NCBI GenBank assembly: GCA_014529385.2
Contig: CM043942.1
Location: forward strand, 28,077,469-28,141,468
Length of the DNA: 64,000 nucleotides
DNA from: Adiantum capillus-veneris
Taxonomy: Eukaryota > Streptophyta > Polypodiopsida > Polypodiales > Pteridaceae
Direction of reading: 5' to 3'
The notes below the pieces were generated by a model. It was given only the letters and a program-made list of their open reading frames with translations. It was not told the DNA's origin and made no database searches. This document shows, piece by piece, positions 10,842 through 23,093 of this stretch. Made by a program: the position numbers and the translations under genes. The first letter of the stretch is position 1; the number at the start of each line of letters is the position of its first letter.

Positions 10842-10962
10842 ACAAAAAAGAACTCTTGTTTCTTCATCTCCTCTTGTGTTGTCGTTTCTTCTTCTTCCAA
10901 CTCCATATCTCTAATGGTAGGTTGATGTAGGACCGTTTTCTTGTTAGAACAACAAACGACAC

Positions 10963-11328
10963 GCTTTGATACCACTGTAATCGCATAGGGCACTGCGTGC
11001 CAACTGAAAGAACAAAACTGAAATAGACTTTTACCTTGGTGTCCCTTTCGGTATTTCTTTTATATTGATTTGCACAAGGTATAGTTGCTGGGGAGAGACC
11101 TTCTGCAAATCTGCAACAACAAGAATGCAAGAGGTCTCTTCCAAGGCTACTTAAAGCCCATTGGCCGAAAAGCATTTGTTACAAAAAGCTTATGATAAGA
11201 AAAGGGGCGCAAACTCTATCACGTCAGTATCCCTAATAATCTACCACGATTTCTGAGTTCCTAAAAATTTGCCATGATTTCAGGGATTCCGTACAAAGCT
11301 GCCACGTCATCAAGTTGTCACATCATCA
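10963..11328 (-). repeat. LTR edge and tRNA-Met primer site of another minus-strand element
   Basis: The minus strand of 10963-10974 is TGGTATCAAAGC, a textbook tRNA-Met primer site. One base away is the end of an LTR whose + strand starts TGTAATCGCATAG at 10976. The right boundary is uncertain; a candidate is GTTGTCACA near 11328. The coding start downstream (minus, Met-Glu-Leu-Glu-Glu-Glu at about 10900) is cut by NA2, whose target duplication lies at 10842, so NA2 inserted into this older element. A partner LTR is not evident. Confidence 0.5.
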
Positions 11329-11429
11329 TAGCAATGCCTTCTCTCTTTCTCCCTTGTTAGAGCTGCCACATCATCGCTTTTGTCACATGCTCAATTTTTC
11401 ACAATTGAACTATATGTTGCCTCTTGTCA

Positions 11430-12560
11430 TGTCTCAGGTATATTATCCTCCGGCACTTGACAATGAGAGAGGTTCCTCTCATCAGTCTACAAATGTCTCT
11501 ATTCCTATGGGAGGAGTTTTTTTGTCAGATGGTGTTGCAACACCTACTTTTGCATCACCTTTATCGTCGCCGCCGCCTCCACCACCTTTTGTGTTTCAGA
11601 GTTGGAATCCTTTATGCATATCCATATTATCCAGCACCTTTAGCTACTCTTCCGGATTTTAAGGAGGGTAGATCAACAGTAAAATTTTTCACCTTTTTCA
11701 GAGTCGAGAATCGGAAGAAACTGTTATACAGTTTCTTCAGCAATTTGCACTCGGGAATTATATAGAAGAATCCAAAATTTCTTGAGCAGCTCTTTTTCTT
11801 AAAGATAGTGCTATGCAATGGTGGGTTATTTACATGCTTTGAGGAGACGGCATGGCTACAAAAATATTTTCGCTTGAAGTTACATAACATTGCTATTTGA
11901 AGTCCAGCTTCTTGCAAAATGGGGTAACTTGAAGATGCTAGCCATAGAAAGTATGGAATATTACAATCAATAATTCTGGGATGTCTATCTTCTAGTTTCG
12001 AATTAACCTTGGAGGACTAATGTGAGCGGATATTGGATTACCTTCTCCACTCCAAGAGTATTGCCTTTCAAAGCAAGTCACCACCCCATGCAAGAACTTA
12101 TGGACTACGCAGCTGCTAGTTACAAGTTGATGAAGGGAAAATTTGTCTTTGCACCGGAACTAGAACCACCTCCTGAAAATTCTCGACCACAACGTTCTAT
12201 TTCTAGGGATACTCGGGACACTTTCACTCCATGGGCACGCTTCGATTTTCTCGGAGACAAAAAGAAACCCTTCAACAAGAAGGCAAATGCTTTCAGATAG
12301 AACATACTTTTTATACTTGTCCACACAGAGTGGATAAGCCAACGTCAGAGAAACCTTCAGCTAAAAAGGCAAAGACAATAGTGAGACTTATACCACTAGA
12401 TGCATCCGAGGAATTATGTAGAGCTTATGGGAAGATTCGTGGCACTAAAGCACTTATTTTCGTTGATCCGGGAATCTGAGCTCGATCTTACGAATTTTAT
12501 GTCTTTATGTTTTGTGACTGCAAGACTGCATGTGTGCAATTGACATAGCATATTGAAGCA
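11430..12560 (+). pseudogene. Ty3/gypsy gag relic with start of protease
   Basis: Several frames together read as a gypsy Gag. There is a Pro-rich N-terminus (ASPLSSPPPPPPFVFQ, about 11550-11605) and a core block AALFLKDSAMQWWVIYML at about 11786-11840, the conserved LxDxAxxWW region. Next comes a downstream Gag block (ERILDYLLHSKSIAFQ through LMKGKFVFAPELEPPPE). A cysteine region (FYTCPHR) near 12310 may be a broken zinc finger. The last block, GTKALIFVDPG, is the usual lead into a retropepsin. Multiple frameshifts and stops occur. The RT onward is absent, as the sequence changes character after 12560. Confidence 0.65.
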
Positions 12561-12950
12561 TATGAATCTAGTGCATCAAAAGTTCCAACTTGACTGGGTT
12601 TGTGGTCTTAGTACAAGCGTAAACGTGTGCAGCACAGCAGGAGCTGGAATGAGTTGTTACATATTGTCATTTTGCTTCATACCTTGTTAACATGTTTCTA
12701 TGCAAGTTATGCCTACTTTTAGCAGGCAATGTTCGAGATGTGTCCAGCTTAATGGTTCTGGCTTAGAGTCGAGTTCTAACTGAACCCATGCAGTGTAGCT
12801 GATCTGGATCAAAAATTGTGGGCCAACTTTTAATTTTTCTGCATTCACGATCTCACATTGAAAACTGAGTGGCATTGTTTAAGTGCACCAATAGTTGGTG
12901 CATATACCTTGAAAGTTTTGCTTTCCCTGCTTCTAGTACAGGTTTTTTTC
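12561..12950. other. Non-coding stretch
   Basis: No domain or repeat partner was found. It may be an intron or the upstream flank of the glycine-rich exon that follows; a pyrimidine-rich acceptor-like GGTTTTTTTCAG is at 12942-12953. Confidence 0.4.
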
Positions 12951-12953
12951 AGT

Positions 12954-13238
12954 ATTTGAGCTGCTGGCAGTGATGCCACGAAGTGGATGATTTATGCACA
13001 AAAGCTTACTGTTATATGTATCACGGCAGGGATTGGGTGCGGTGCAGGAATTGGATTTGGTCTTGTAGGGGGAGCGGGATATGGAGCTTGGCCTTGGAGT
13101 AATCTTAGATTGGCCTTTGGTATCGGTTTTGGCTGTGGCATTGGTATAGGTTATGGATTTGGCCATGGATTAGGCATTCTTTGGGATAGGAAACTGCCCA
13201 AGCCCCCAAGTGGGAAGGTGGTCATCATTGAAATTTGA
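12954..13238 (+). CDS. Glycine-rich membrane-protein exon, possibly host
   Basis: An open frame (first Met at 12987, stop at 13236-13238) encodes 83 residues. They begin with a hydrophobic segment and two glycine-rich stretches (GIGCGAGIGFGLVGGAG and FGIGFGCGIGIGYGFGHG) around WPWSNLRL, then a charged tail LWDRKLPKPPSGK. The pattern of small residues at every second position resembles short plant glycine-rich membrane or envelope proteins, some annotated as cadmium-induced-like, but I cannot name it. An AG acceptor with a T-run lies at 12942-12953 and a second possible acceptor (CACGGCAG) at 13030, so the Met may not be the true start and this may be a last exon. It is the best host-gene candidate in the first 40 kb. 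No upstream exons were identified. Confidence 0.4.
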
Positions 13239-15815
13239 GATGCTTTGAGAAAGTTGAAAGCTGCGCAGTCGGAAAGAATATCCAAGTTTCCAACAGAAAG
13301 CAGGTGGTTGTCAAAATCTGATACCACTAGCCAATAGAAGGGCATCAATCTTATTTGTTGCTGGACCAATGAGAGTAACAACCACGAAGTGCCACATGGC
13401 GGCTGTTACTTTTCACAGGACTCGATGCTCTCCATCATTGGTTCTGTCACCGATGTTTAATTTCTTTTCCAGCAGTTTCCTGTTTTGTATTTCTCCCTAA
13501 ATCTAATATTGGATAACATGAAAATATTGTGATGGTAGTGTTGTGCTCTTTTAGTTCTCAAACATGTATATTGTCAGAGCAGATGTCATGCACACATTTT
13601 GTGCATGCATTTGTGTTACCTTCTTCTTTGGAAGCTCTTGAGCTTGTTATGCAGATTATAGAGGTTGCTCAATGGACTCCACTCATTTGAAACATTAAGA
13701 AATTATTTTGGACCATCAATTTGAGTTTTACTAGGGTTTTTCTGATCTCAGCCATTATCTGGTTGTCGGGTCCAGTGGTTTTTAAAACTGGTGCTTGATG
13801 TCTACACCTTCATGCTCACTTGGTATGTTGGATTGGTAAGACTCTTGCGCTGAGAGCTCTCAACTGTTCTCTTGGGGAAGTTTACTTGACAAGGACGATC
13901 ACAGTGACTACAGTTGTGCTCCATTCGTGTGGCCCATCTAACAATGTCTATGTGTATACTCGCCTGACGGTACTTGCAAGCACATGGCCATGTTTGATTA
14001 GCAAGTAGATGCACCTCCTTTGTACAGAGGCCAGGTACATATCCAGTTAAAAACGATATTACATGGCCTCGATATATGCAACATCAGTAAAGAAAGAGCT
14101 CACCTAGGAGGTCATGATGTAGCGGAATTGCTTCAGCCTATATACTGGTATGCGTCCTCAGGCGTTTTTTACCAATCAACTGAAAAGTTTAGTTCCTCTT
14201 TTACCAATCAGCTCAAAACTTTAGCACCTTCTCTGTGTGTAATTTTTGCCTCTTGTGTTCTGGCTCTATCTACATTTCTTGAAAGAAAAAGCTAAAATGG
14301 GTGTTTTCTCTTACTCTAGTGGACCACTGTGTTGTCGCCCTCTACTTGAATGTTCTTGCGAACCGTGTGTTGTGGCCCTCTACTTGAATGTTCTTGAGAA
14401 CCATTGAACCAGGCCTCCCCTCAGTCAAGCAAGGGTACTTATTCTAGATCGAGCGTACGTGGAAGTCAAAAGGATGGAAGAGGGTGGATTACGAGTCCTT
14501 TGTGGTTTGCAGCCCAACATTGTCTACATAAAGCTGCAGCATATAAGGAGAATACCCCCAAGCCACCCTCTATCCGTTCAACGTCCTTCAGTGAGTAGTT
14601 TTCAACCTAATTGAATAGCCTTTTCTCTCTCCTTGGACGTGGTCGAAGAGAGGAACTCAGGAGGATTTTACAGCAAGACATAAGAGGAAGACGATCCAAA
14701 ATTACATTTCTACCATGCATATTCTCAAGTATCAATGACTTCTATGTATCATATAAATGAATACGGTGTCATGTTGTCTATAGTTTATGCATTGTGCATG
14801 CCACCATGTAGCAAGGTTGGAGTCCCCTTTGCTTTGTTCAAGAATGTCACTAGCATGTTTACTCTTTAAACATGACCTTGGCCCACAATTCTAGATGTGA
14901 AGCCCACTTCATACCTCACCTGTTGTCTTTCGAGGCTAGCTCCCCATTGGATGGCTAGCATTAGTAGCATATTTTTGGAAACTACCTCACTCTATTTGTG
15001 CTTGTGAATTATCAGAGTAAAATTTGATTCCGATTTCAGCCCTAGGTTTTTCTTTCATGATTTAATATACTTGAGGAAACATTTTGCTAGAATGATGGGT
15101 AGCTAGTAGGTTTTTCTAGTATGGCCTTGATGTTCTGAAACATCCACAAATGAGAGGGAACAATTAAAATTTCCTTCATACTTCAAATGTGAATTTAAGA
15201 GTCCCCAACTCCCCATATATTGAACATAACTTTCATGTGCATTTGGGAATTCGTAAAAGGTAAGTCAAATTTGCTTTTAATCTACTTCAATCTATGGTTA
15301 TTTTTTTTCATATTCTAATGTATTTGAAGAGAGCCAATGGTTTCTCTCCTATCTCCCTGATATTTTTAACAAACGATCAATAAATGAGGTAATACTAATT
15401 TCAATGAAAATTCACTTCTAAAGCTTTGAAATTAGGACATTTTTGTGCATTGTATCAAAACCTTTGGTGTTTGGTTTAAGAAGTTTTTTTTTTTTTTGAC
15501 TACGCAGAGAAACCAAGGACAAATAAGGTACCAAGAAATCATCAACCAAGTATGTCTTACACATTTTGAAAAAGAAATGGAGAGGAGAATTTAAGCAGAT
15601 TCCCTCTCTCATCTCATACAATCGGCGATGGTGTTGCAATCGTGAACCGGCCACCCAAGGCAAGAGGGAAAAGAGAAGGCCAACACGCAGGGAGGGGGGG
15701 TGTAAGAGAAAGAAAAGGGGAGGGGGATGTGCATCGAAACACAAAGAAGGGGGAGGTGTAAGAGAAAGGGAATGGCGATTTCCTTTTTTTGATAATGGCT
15801 TATTGGCCAATGAGG
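13239..15815. other. Intergenic, mostly featureless
   Basis: 13239-13700 could be the 3' UTR of the glycine-rich exon. A 38-bp direct duplication (TGTTGTSGCCCTCTACTTG) sits at 14329-14403. T-runs occur near 15300 and 15484. Long frames in 15418-15835 come from a Pro/Arg-rich, low-complexity GGGGGAGG patch and are not convincing genes. Confidence 0.4.
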
Positions 15816-15824
15816 CACCAAGCT

Positions 15825-15960
15825 TAGCGTGGTGAGATGGTTAGTCGAGGTATTCTCTTTGCAACCCTCAAAACTTGACTTCAAATCTATTGATGTGGTT
15901 TTGCTTCCCGTGCCGCTTGCTGGGAGAAGACATTGGAATGGGAATCTACCAAGATTCAAC
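15825..15960 (+). repeat. SINE-like tRNA-derived segment
   Basis: GCTTAGCGTGGTGAGATGG at 15821-15840 resembles a Pol III A box. GACTTCAAATCT at 15880-15891 resembles a B box about 40 bp later, the spacing seen in tRNAs and tRNA-derived SINEs. No clear 3' tail or target duplication, so confidence is low. Confidence 0.3.
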
Positions 15961-16619
15961 CTAATAAAATAAACAACCTACCAGTATGTACCAAGAAAGG
16001 GGGTGAAATCAGAGAGAGCTACAAGAAAGCAAAGACAACAACCAAAGGCTTTTACCTCCCAAGAACCTTTCAACAAGCAATGGAAGTGGGTTCCAAAGGC
16101 TCAAGTTGCATAAAAAAGGACTAGAAGAATCCATCTACACTAGAACAATGAGATCTTGTGCTAGACATCAACAGATTGTTCCAGTTAAGCTACTTGAAGC
16201 ACAAGGGTTCTATCGAGGTAACCCATGGATATGAGATCCAAAATTTTCTCGTTAGCTAAGTCAAGATCCAAACAAAGGACATGGAGCAAAGCCTACACTA
16301 TCATCAAAGACTCCAATACAGTGGCTTATTTGGAAAGTAAAGCAAACAATTAAAATTGAAGTAAGGACAAGGTCATAATGCAAGTTTCAAATTCACAAAC
16401 AATCAAACATGTATGGAAAAAGAAACCTCTACTTTCAATTTGTTCCTTCAACAACCTGCTCTTTGAGGATTCAAGCTTATAAGTTCTTCTTGAGAAACAC
16501 AAGTATCACATATAATTTCTTGATTTCAGGGAAATGCTTCACTTTTTGCCACATCTATTTGCAGATATTATAGGCCTCCTTCATATGTAGAGTTGGTACT
16601 TCATAAATAGAAGCACAAC
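15961..16619. other. Non-coding stretch
   Basis: No recognisable coding, RNA or repeat signal was found. Confidence 0.4.
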
Positions 16620-17180
16620 CAAAACTCGTATTGAAGTGCTCTTCATTTGCACTTGAACTTGGTCTTCTTTCGATGATTTTACAGGCTTTGCTCCCAATGA
16701 AACAGACAAGAACGCTCTCTACCTTTCATTATCTTGTCGGGTCCGTTGCTAAATACCGTGTGAATTACTCTCCAATCCTCTCCTGTTTCATCGACCATGA
16801 ATCCTCAAAAATCAGCTGGTCGATGTATGTTGTCTAGCAACATGACATTCATCATTTCTCAAAACATGATCCGCGCTTGCATATCTTCTTCTTTCATCTC
16901 ACATATAGAAATGGCTTGCATTTCTTGGATCCAATATGACATAGGTTTAGGGTTTGTCAATGGTATAGTAAGGCAAAAGACAATTTCTTTCATGAGTAGA
17001 AAACACTTACATAGGATCATACACATGTTGGTCATTATTGTCCAACCCAAAGTCTTGCGGACATGGTCCAAGCAAACCCATCTCCTTTGCAAGTCTCCAT
17101 TCCCATCTTACCGCATTCTATTAACTAGCTTACCACCTGATTCGAGATCCATGGTTGACATTTTGAACACGTGATATCTT
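16620..17180 (-). pseudogene. Transposase-like (MULE/SWIM-type) relic
   Basis: The minus strand, in one main frame with stops, gives several blocks. Around 16860-17090 it reads WIQEMQAISICEMKEEDMQ. Around 16640-16800 it reads GFMVDETGEDWRVIHTVFS followed by GRERSCLFHWEQSL and NHRKKTKFKC. The order acidic D-E-D block, then C-x-F-H-W-x-x-S-L, resembles the catalytic-core tail of plant MULE-related transposase-like proteins that carry SWIM fingers. At least three in-frame stops interrupt it. Further minus-strand sequence up to about 17860 may be its N-terminal part (IRRNKCGGLFIYNNNTYP) but is too decayed to be sure. No terminal inverted repeats were found. Confidence 0.4.
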
Positions 17181-17869
17181 TTGTTTGGATTGGTGCACTA
17201 CTGTGGAAATAGCATCCTATGAAAAAACTTGTAACCATATGTGTTCTTCAATCTGAGCAATTGGGACTCTGTCTCAACTCTAATCCTTGCAGTAGTAGCT
17301 TCTTTCATCATGTGCTTAAATATGACAATGCGGTTAGGATGTCACCATAATATTGTATGTACATTGATTCCTCTTACAAGAATTGAAAGATTATCTTTGT
17401 GTATGGATCAATGGTCTCATATCTTCCAAGATCAATAGAAGTTTATTGCAATTTAGTTGTTCTCTGTTTTTACAAACAACTACTCCCATTACCACTTGTT
17501 TTATAAGATTTAGTCGCAAATGTCTAGGATCAATTGTAGCAACTTCGGAGACCACACGGGTAAGAATCTCTTTTGTCCGTTGGATTGAAGATCTCAATAA
17601 ACCCTTGGCAACCGGGTAATTGTGACTGTCTAGGTGGATTAATAAGCGGGTTCAATTGGAGTGCTAAGACACTCCCAAAGTAAATCTGGACTTTGTTCGC
17701 AATGAAAATTCTCGCGTTTATTGCTGTAATGGGGTATGTATTATTGTTATAGATGAAGAGTCCACCACATTTATTACGCCTGATAATAGTTGGATATTTC
17801 ATTCTTGTTTGTGTAAGTTTCACCCAACAATGACCATCGTATATTTTCTCCCTTACAGGCATTTTGGAG

Positions 17870-20323
17870 ACACCATTTGGAAAAGGTGGTAGCTCGTAGA
17901 TGCAATCATTGTTATATTTTGTGACACTTCATCCACTTGTTTGCTAATTGTGCACCTTGAAAGTTATGGTCTACGGAGCACATAGAGTGGGTAAGCAAGG
18001 AGCTCCTCGCTCGGGAGAACGGCCAATTGTATGCACCATGCCGGATGAAACGAAATGAAAAATAATCCTTGATAATAGTTGGATCTATTTGAGGGATACA
18101 AAATGTTTTGTATGTGAAGATCGCACTATTAAGCAACAAAATATGCGTCGCAAGGCATATGCAAAAAAGAATAAGAAAAACAAGGAGATCTCTCATGAAG
18201 AAAATGTGCCCAAGGAGGAGGCAACTCCCTCGAGCAAATAGGGATGCGTGACCTATGAGACCGAGTTACAATTGAAAATATTCTTTTAGAATTGTAATGG
18301 ATACCCATGGAATGCGGGGGTTGGCATTGATGAACTAACAAGAAAAGCCGATGTTGTACTTCTTGTTGAAACTTGGGAGCATAATACAAAGGATTACCAA
18401 CTTGGAGGATTACAATGTACATTCATTGATGTGGTCAAAGAATCTCAAGCAACGAAGAGGACAAGGAGGGGTATCATGTATGGTTAAGAAAGGATTGGAA
18501 TATTTTATATCAATTGTGAAAGATGACAAGTACAAACATTATGTATGGCTGGAAATTATGACACCAAAAAGAGCACTCATTTTTTGTAGCCGATTGCTAC
18601 ATTCCTCATCATGATTCTCCCTTTTATGCTTGCATGGATAGAGATCATCCATTTTTTGATTTAGAAGAGGACATTGCTTATTTCAAAGACAAAGGTGAGG
18701 TTATTGTATTTGGGGATATGAATGGTCGCACAAAAACATTGCAACATGATACTCAACAATTTCATACGCCATACATTTCAAGGAGTTCACTTGTATGATT
18801 GTACTTCAATGGAAGAGAAAGAGCAGGATCACTATGGAAAGTTACTTTTGTACATGTGTAATAGCACGGGTATGCTCATTGCCAATGGTGTATCTTTGTG
18901 GAGTGAAACCAATGGATTTACATATAGGAAACATAATGGGGATAGTGTGATTGATTATATGCTACTCTCCGAAGCCATCATGTATTTCATAAAGAGTTTT
19001 ATGTTTGGCCAATGGACCCCAGAATCAGATCATTGGACCTTATGTATTGACCTTTCATGTGGAGAAATAACTAAGCATGATAATCTCAGCCAAATGGAAG
19101 AGAAATTATCACTATGTATGGGTTTCAAACGGATACCAATGTACATTGAAATGGTCGAGCAAAAGTTATGGATGACAAACCTTCAATATGGCACCCCATT
19201 GGAAACTAAATGGGAAGCTTTCAAGAAAATTACTTGTTCTTAAGTTGAAGAAGGATTTGCCTTAAAGCATCTCCAAGATATCAACAAACATAGATCATGC
19301 AAAAGGTGGTTTGATAAAGAATGTCAAGATGCTCAAAAGTCCTTGATAAAGCTTGATGCAAATATGGACAAAGACAACTATCAAAGTCATTTGCATATAT
19401 ACAAGGCATTGATTCGAAAGAAGAGAAGAAGATGGGAAGTAAAGCAACAACTTTTTCAAGTCCAAGAAAAGGCACATGCATGTGGAGGATTTTAGAGAAA
19501 CTTGAGAGGCAAGCGGATTGAGAATTTTGGTAACTTGAGTCTTATGGATATGTACACATTTTAGGCAATTATATGAGCAAGCAAATGCTGAAAAGATGCT
19601 ATTTTATGGTTCACTCCCATGTATGCCTTCTTTTTTTTTACTATTGAGGATGTATGCGGTGGACTTGAAAAGTTGGCCACTCGCAAAGCGGGTGATCTTC
19701 AAAGTATCAAGCTATAGATGATCAAATAGACGGGAGATTTTATCCATAAGTGGATGTGATATGTTCAACCTTGCACTTCAACATGGTATGCCTTATGATT
19801 GGAGTACTAATTGGGTTAAGCCTTTGCATAAAGGAGGGGATGTAAAGAATGCAAACAACTACCGGACTATAATGATTGGGTCTCTTATGACAAAGTTGTT
19901 TGAGTGCATAATGGAAATGAAATTGAGTGATTAGGTTGAAGAGAATGACAAGCGTGCAAAAGGACAAGCGGATTTTTATTGATGCCATACCACCATTGAT
20001 CATCTTGTCACTCTTCGTGTTCTCATGGAGGAAAGTCGGTTGAAAGGAAAGCGATTGTATTGTTGTTTGGTGGACTTTAAGAAAGCCTTTGATATGATTC
20101 CACGTAACAATTTGTGGAGAAGGATGGAAGAACTCCAAGTGCCAAGTGAGTTTATGCTTGCGGTTTCTCGAATCTATGAGAAGGTGATTTGTCAATTGCG
20201 CATGGGAAGAGGAATTTCAAAATTTTTTGTAAGCACTATTGGGGTTAAACAAGGATGTCCGTTGTCACCAACTCTCTTTGGTCTATGCATCGATCAATTG
20301 GAACAAATGGTACTTGAATTTAT
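17870..20323 (+). pseudogene. LINE 5' part: basic region, endonuclease and first half of RT
   Basis: A non-LTR retrotransposon. About 18100-18240 encodes a Lys/Arg-rich stretch (MRRKAYAKKNKKNKE). The apurinic-type endonuclease begins about 18275 (NCNGYPWNAGVG...DVVLLVETW). It continues through 18720-19245, where DSVIDYMLLSEAIM and ESDHWTLCIDL match the C-terminal D and SDH motifs of that fold. RT blocks begin about 19590 and include CLVDFKKAFDMIPRNNLW (first catalytic Asp) and VKQGCPLSPTLFGLCIDQLE at 20245-20306. There are many stops and frameshifts. The reading frame breaks at 20323, where an LTR element has inserted, and resumes at 31408. Confidence 0.8.
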
Positions 20324-21281
20324 TGTTGCGGGAGCGACTCACACACCCATGAAGTGCATGCAAACACTATCTAGATCAACATAATGTCAATCGAGGACAC
20401 ATATGACACGATAGGCACACGGAGGAAATCTCTTTAGCTTGTCAGGCTGAGACCATCCTACACATACAACACTCTGGAAGGCCAACTAAACCACAATCAA
20501 GAACCTCACTGCTCTCAACTACACCACCTAGCCACATACACACATACGGAAGGTAGCTCACCTAATCATGCCTGATTCGTACGAAACTTAAGGAACACCA
20601 TCCCCTCACTAGGATACACCTGTCCCTAAGCTTCTACACTCAAAACCCTCACTCTAAACCCATATGTGGAAAACGCGTAGGATGACAGAGCAGAATTTTG
20701 AAAGTGCCCAAAACTGAAATTTATGAGTACCTATGCATAGCTTATGTCGCCACGATTCTATAGACTACTAGTACGCAGAAAACAGACATCCTTTGATACA
20801 CTTACGACCACAAATAGCTCGTAGATGCGTCGGCGTGTGCGCTTCGTCTCGCGTGGAATGCTTGGCGTTGTCGCGTAGCTCTCCTCGAGCCTACATCAAT
20901 GGTGCAGTCGGATCTCCAATGTGTTGAGCGAGCCGGGCGTAGCTAGAGGATAAAGCTTACGCTCACTCTCTTTCTCTCTCACACACAATAGACGGCAGCG
21001 CTAAAGTTCTGATTATGATTAAAAGTCTCCTTTTACAAAATGACCTAGGTACCTTATATAATAAGGCTACCTTAGGTCTAACCAAAAATGGGGTTGAAAG
21101 GGTCAAATGGCTTTGTATTTACAATCTGGAAGTGCCATTGCACCCCGGCTTCTGAAACTAAAATAACTACTCATTACAAATGACGTTTATAGCCATAATC
21201 CGTAGCATTTCATAGCTCGCAAAAGATAAGACTTTGGTACGAAACTTGAGTTATGTTGTGTTGTTGACCCAGCGGTCAACA
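20324..21281 (-). repeat. NA1 left LTR (3' LTR in element sense)
   Basis: 958 bp with TG...CA ends. The minus strand has a TATA box TATATAAGG (21052-21060). It contains a half copy of the leader palindrome, ACGCGTAGGATG, at 20673-20684. Confidence 0.9.
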
Positions 21282-21317
21282 CTCCCCCCTTCCGCGTTCA
21301 TGTCGTCCCCGACATGA
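21282..21317 (-). other. NA1 polypurine tract followed by a small hairpin
   Basis: The minus strand of 21282-21293 is GGAAGGGGGGAG, flush with the LTR. Just inside it, TCATGTCG (21298-21305) and CGACATGA (21310-21317) form a perfect 8-bp stem with a TCCC loop. The tract should prime plus-strand synthesis; the hairpin role is unknown. Confidence 0.75.
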
Positions 21318-23090
21318 CCTGATTGTCGATGGCGATGTGGTCTTTGCTGTCGTTTTGGCTTTATCTGTTGCACTGCTTGTAACTTTGTCGAACCACAACA
21401 AGAACTATGATCCATTAGAGCGGACATCTATCATCATAACCATTCATCTTTTGAGATCCTCTGATTACTTTTATGTCTGCTCTTCTTCATTGGGGACTTC
21501 TTTGTTTCTGTGCAATCATGTTGTTAGTGTTGTCTGCAGCTTTGTCATTGTAGGCCATTCTTCGACTCGCCATTGAGGAGAATTATGCTATGATATGAAA
21601 TTGGTGCTCCAATTCATTTGTCAGTTGATTTGAGTAGCATTTCCTTATTATTGATGTAGAAGGAATATGTACAAGAGGATGGTGATAGGTGTCTTTAGAT
21701 TAGGGTCTAAAACCTGGATGACCAAAGGGAAAAAACCCGGTGGGAAAAAAAATGCCTTTGGTATACGCTCTTATTGGAGTTGAGCAGTTGAACATGAAGT
21801 ACATGTTCATGAAAGGTGAGTGCTTGGGTGAAACATGGAAAGAGTGCCTGATGCAAGTGCCAATTATGGGACACTCTATATGCATATGAGAAATTTGTCA
21901 CCAAAAGCATGCAATGTGAAAGAAGGAGATGAAGGGTGTTTCGAGGAATAAATGTAGCACATGTGACATCAAAAGATGTCTCAACAGCTTCCAAATTTCC
22001 AAGAAGGATTGTCGATGTAGAAGTTTCTCCACTCGTATCTCACTATGCTCAGTACGTGAGTGTCTTTTGGACCTTCTCCTTCACTTCACCAGACTTAAGT
22101 ACTTAGACTTCGACTCTTTTGCTCATCTAGACCAGCATGAGCGACACAACGTAAATATGCTCAACTCTTCCAGCTTGAGCAGTACCTAGAATAGCTAAGA
22201 CGCTTAGAACACAGAGAATATTACTTGAAGCTTTGGGACTAACACCTCACTCATTTTGTGGCTTAGCTACTCGACTCTAACTTTTATGACTTTTCGGTTG
22301 CCTGTTGACACTGCTTTGTGACAAGTTCTTCGGCTGTTGTAGTGGCTGCTGAGACATACTTCGTGAAGTTTCATCGTTTCCCTATACCTTCTTCTCTTTG
22401 TAGTGCTCAAGCCTCTCGCCAGTCTTTTCTTCATGTGGATTATGGATTTTTTATTTTTTCTTAATAATAAACAAAGAAAATCTTAAAACAACTCAATAAA
22501 AGAAAAATCATTCAAATAGAAATCTAAATGCTATGTACACTATACACATGTCCCTAGGGGCTCATATATGGATTTTGTCCCCATACTCCTCTGTAACACT
22601 ACTATGAGGCCATATACTCTAAATTTCGTCAAAAAATTATCACAATAAAACACAAAAATTCAATGCCTCTCACAAAACATTGCCCTCTAATAGTCATAAT
22701 GTTAGGTCCGCATTCAGAATGCCTTCCCCCTTCCTATTTGGAGTCATCCTTTATGACAGGGTATCGCAAAGGGTATGTGTTGTGCTTGGGCAATTAAAAG
22801 TTGTGCCTATGCAGGCCTTGTAATGTAGCCCTATTATGCATACACAGTCAATGCATGGAAAAGATTTATGTTGTGCAAGATGTGGGTATAAGCAATTTTC
22901 TTATTGGCATTTGTTGGCGAGGCTTCCCATTCTAAGCAATGTAATGGTCTTTGAAGCTCCTGTATCGTTGCTTGATTGAAGCGACTTGCTCTCTTCTAAC
23001 TGTACTATAATCGTAGGAAGAATTGTAAGAATTCAAGCGGAGATGCACTGACAACAGTTTTGTTGTTCTTCTTTGGGACCCATTTCTTTG
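21318..23090 (-). other. NA1 3' non-coding region
   Basis: This is 1.8 kb between the coding tail and the polypurine tract. I see many stops in all frames, no domain, and no repeat partner in the window. It may be decayed coding sequence or an untranslated 3' region, as found in large plant gypsy elements. Confidence 0.5.
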
Positions 23091-23093
23091 CGA

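Larger units (their letters stand above)
6445..10846 (-). mobile_element. Complete pol-less LTR retrotransposon (NA2)
   Basis: Two direct repeats (6450-7630 and 9636-10841) flank a 2.0-kb internal region. The whole is bounded by a perfect 5-bp target duplication ACAAA (6445-6449 and 10842-10846). The orientation is minus: a tRNA-iMet-type primer site (TATCAGAGC on the minus strand, 9623-9631) adjoins the right LTR, and a polypurine tract adjoins the left LTR at 7631. The internal region codes for a gag-position protein and a short chromodomain-like C-terminus. I find no RT, RNase H or integrase, so it must have used another element's enzymes. This matches the LARD/TR-GAG class of non-autonomous plant elements. 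Confidence 0.85.

Noticed and set aside
15821-15891. A functional tRNA gene
   Set aside because: A- and B-box-like motifs are present, but I could not form an acceptor stem or anticodon arm; SINE-like is the most I can say.
15418-15959. Frames of 116-130 codons on the minus strand
   Set aside because: Pro/Leu-rich text from a GGGGGAGG-type low-complexity patch overlapping a SINE-like segment; no start context or domain.
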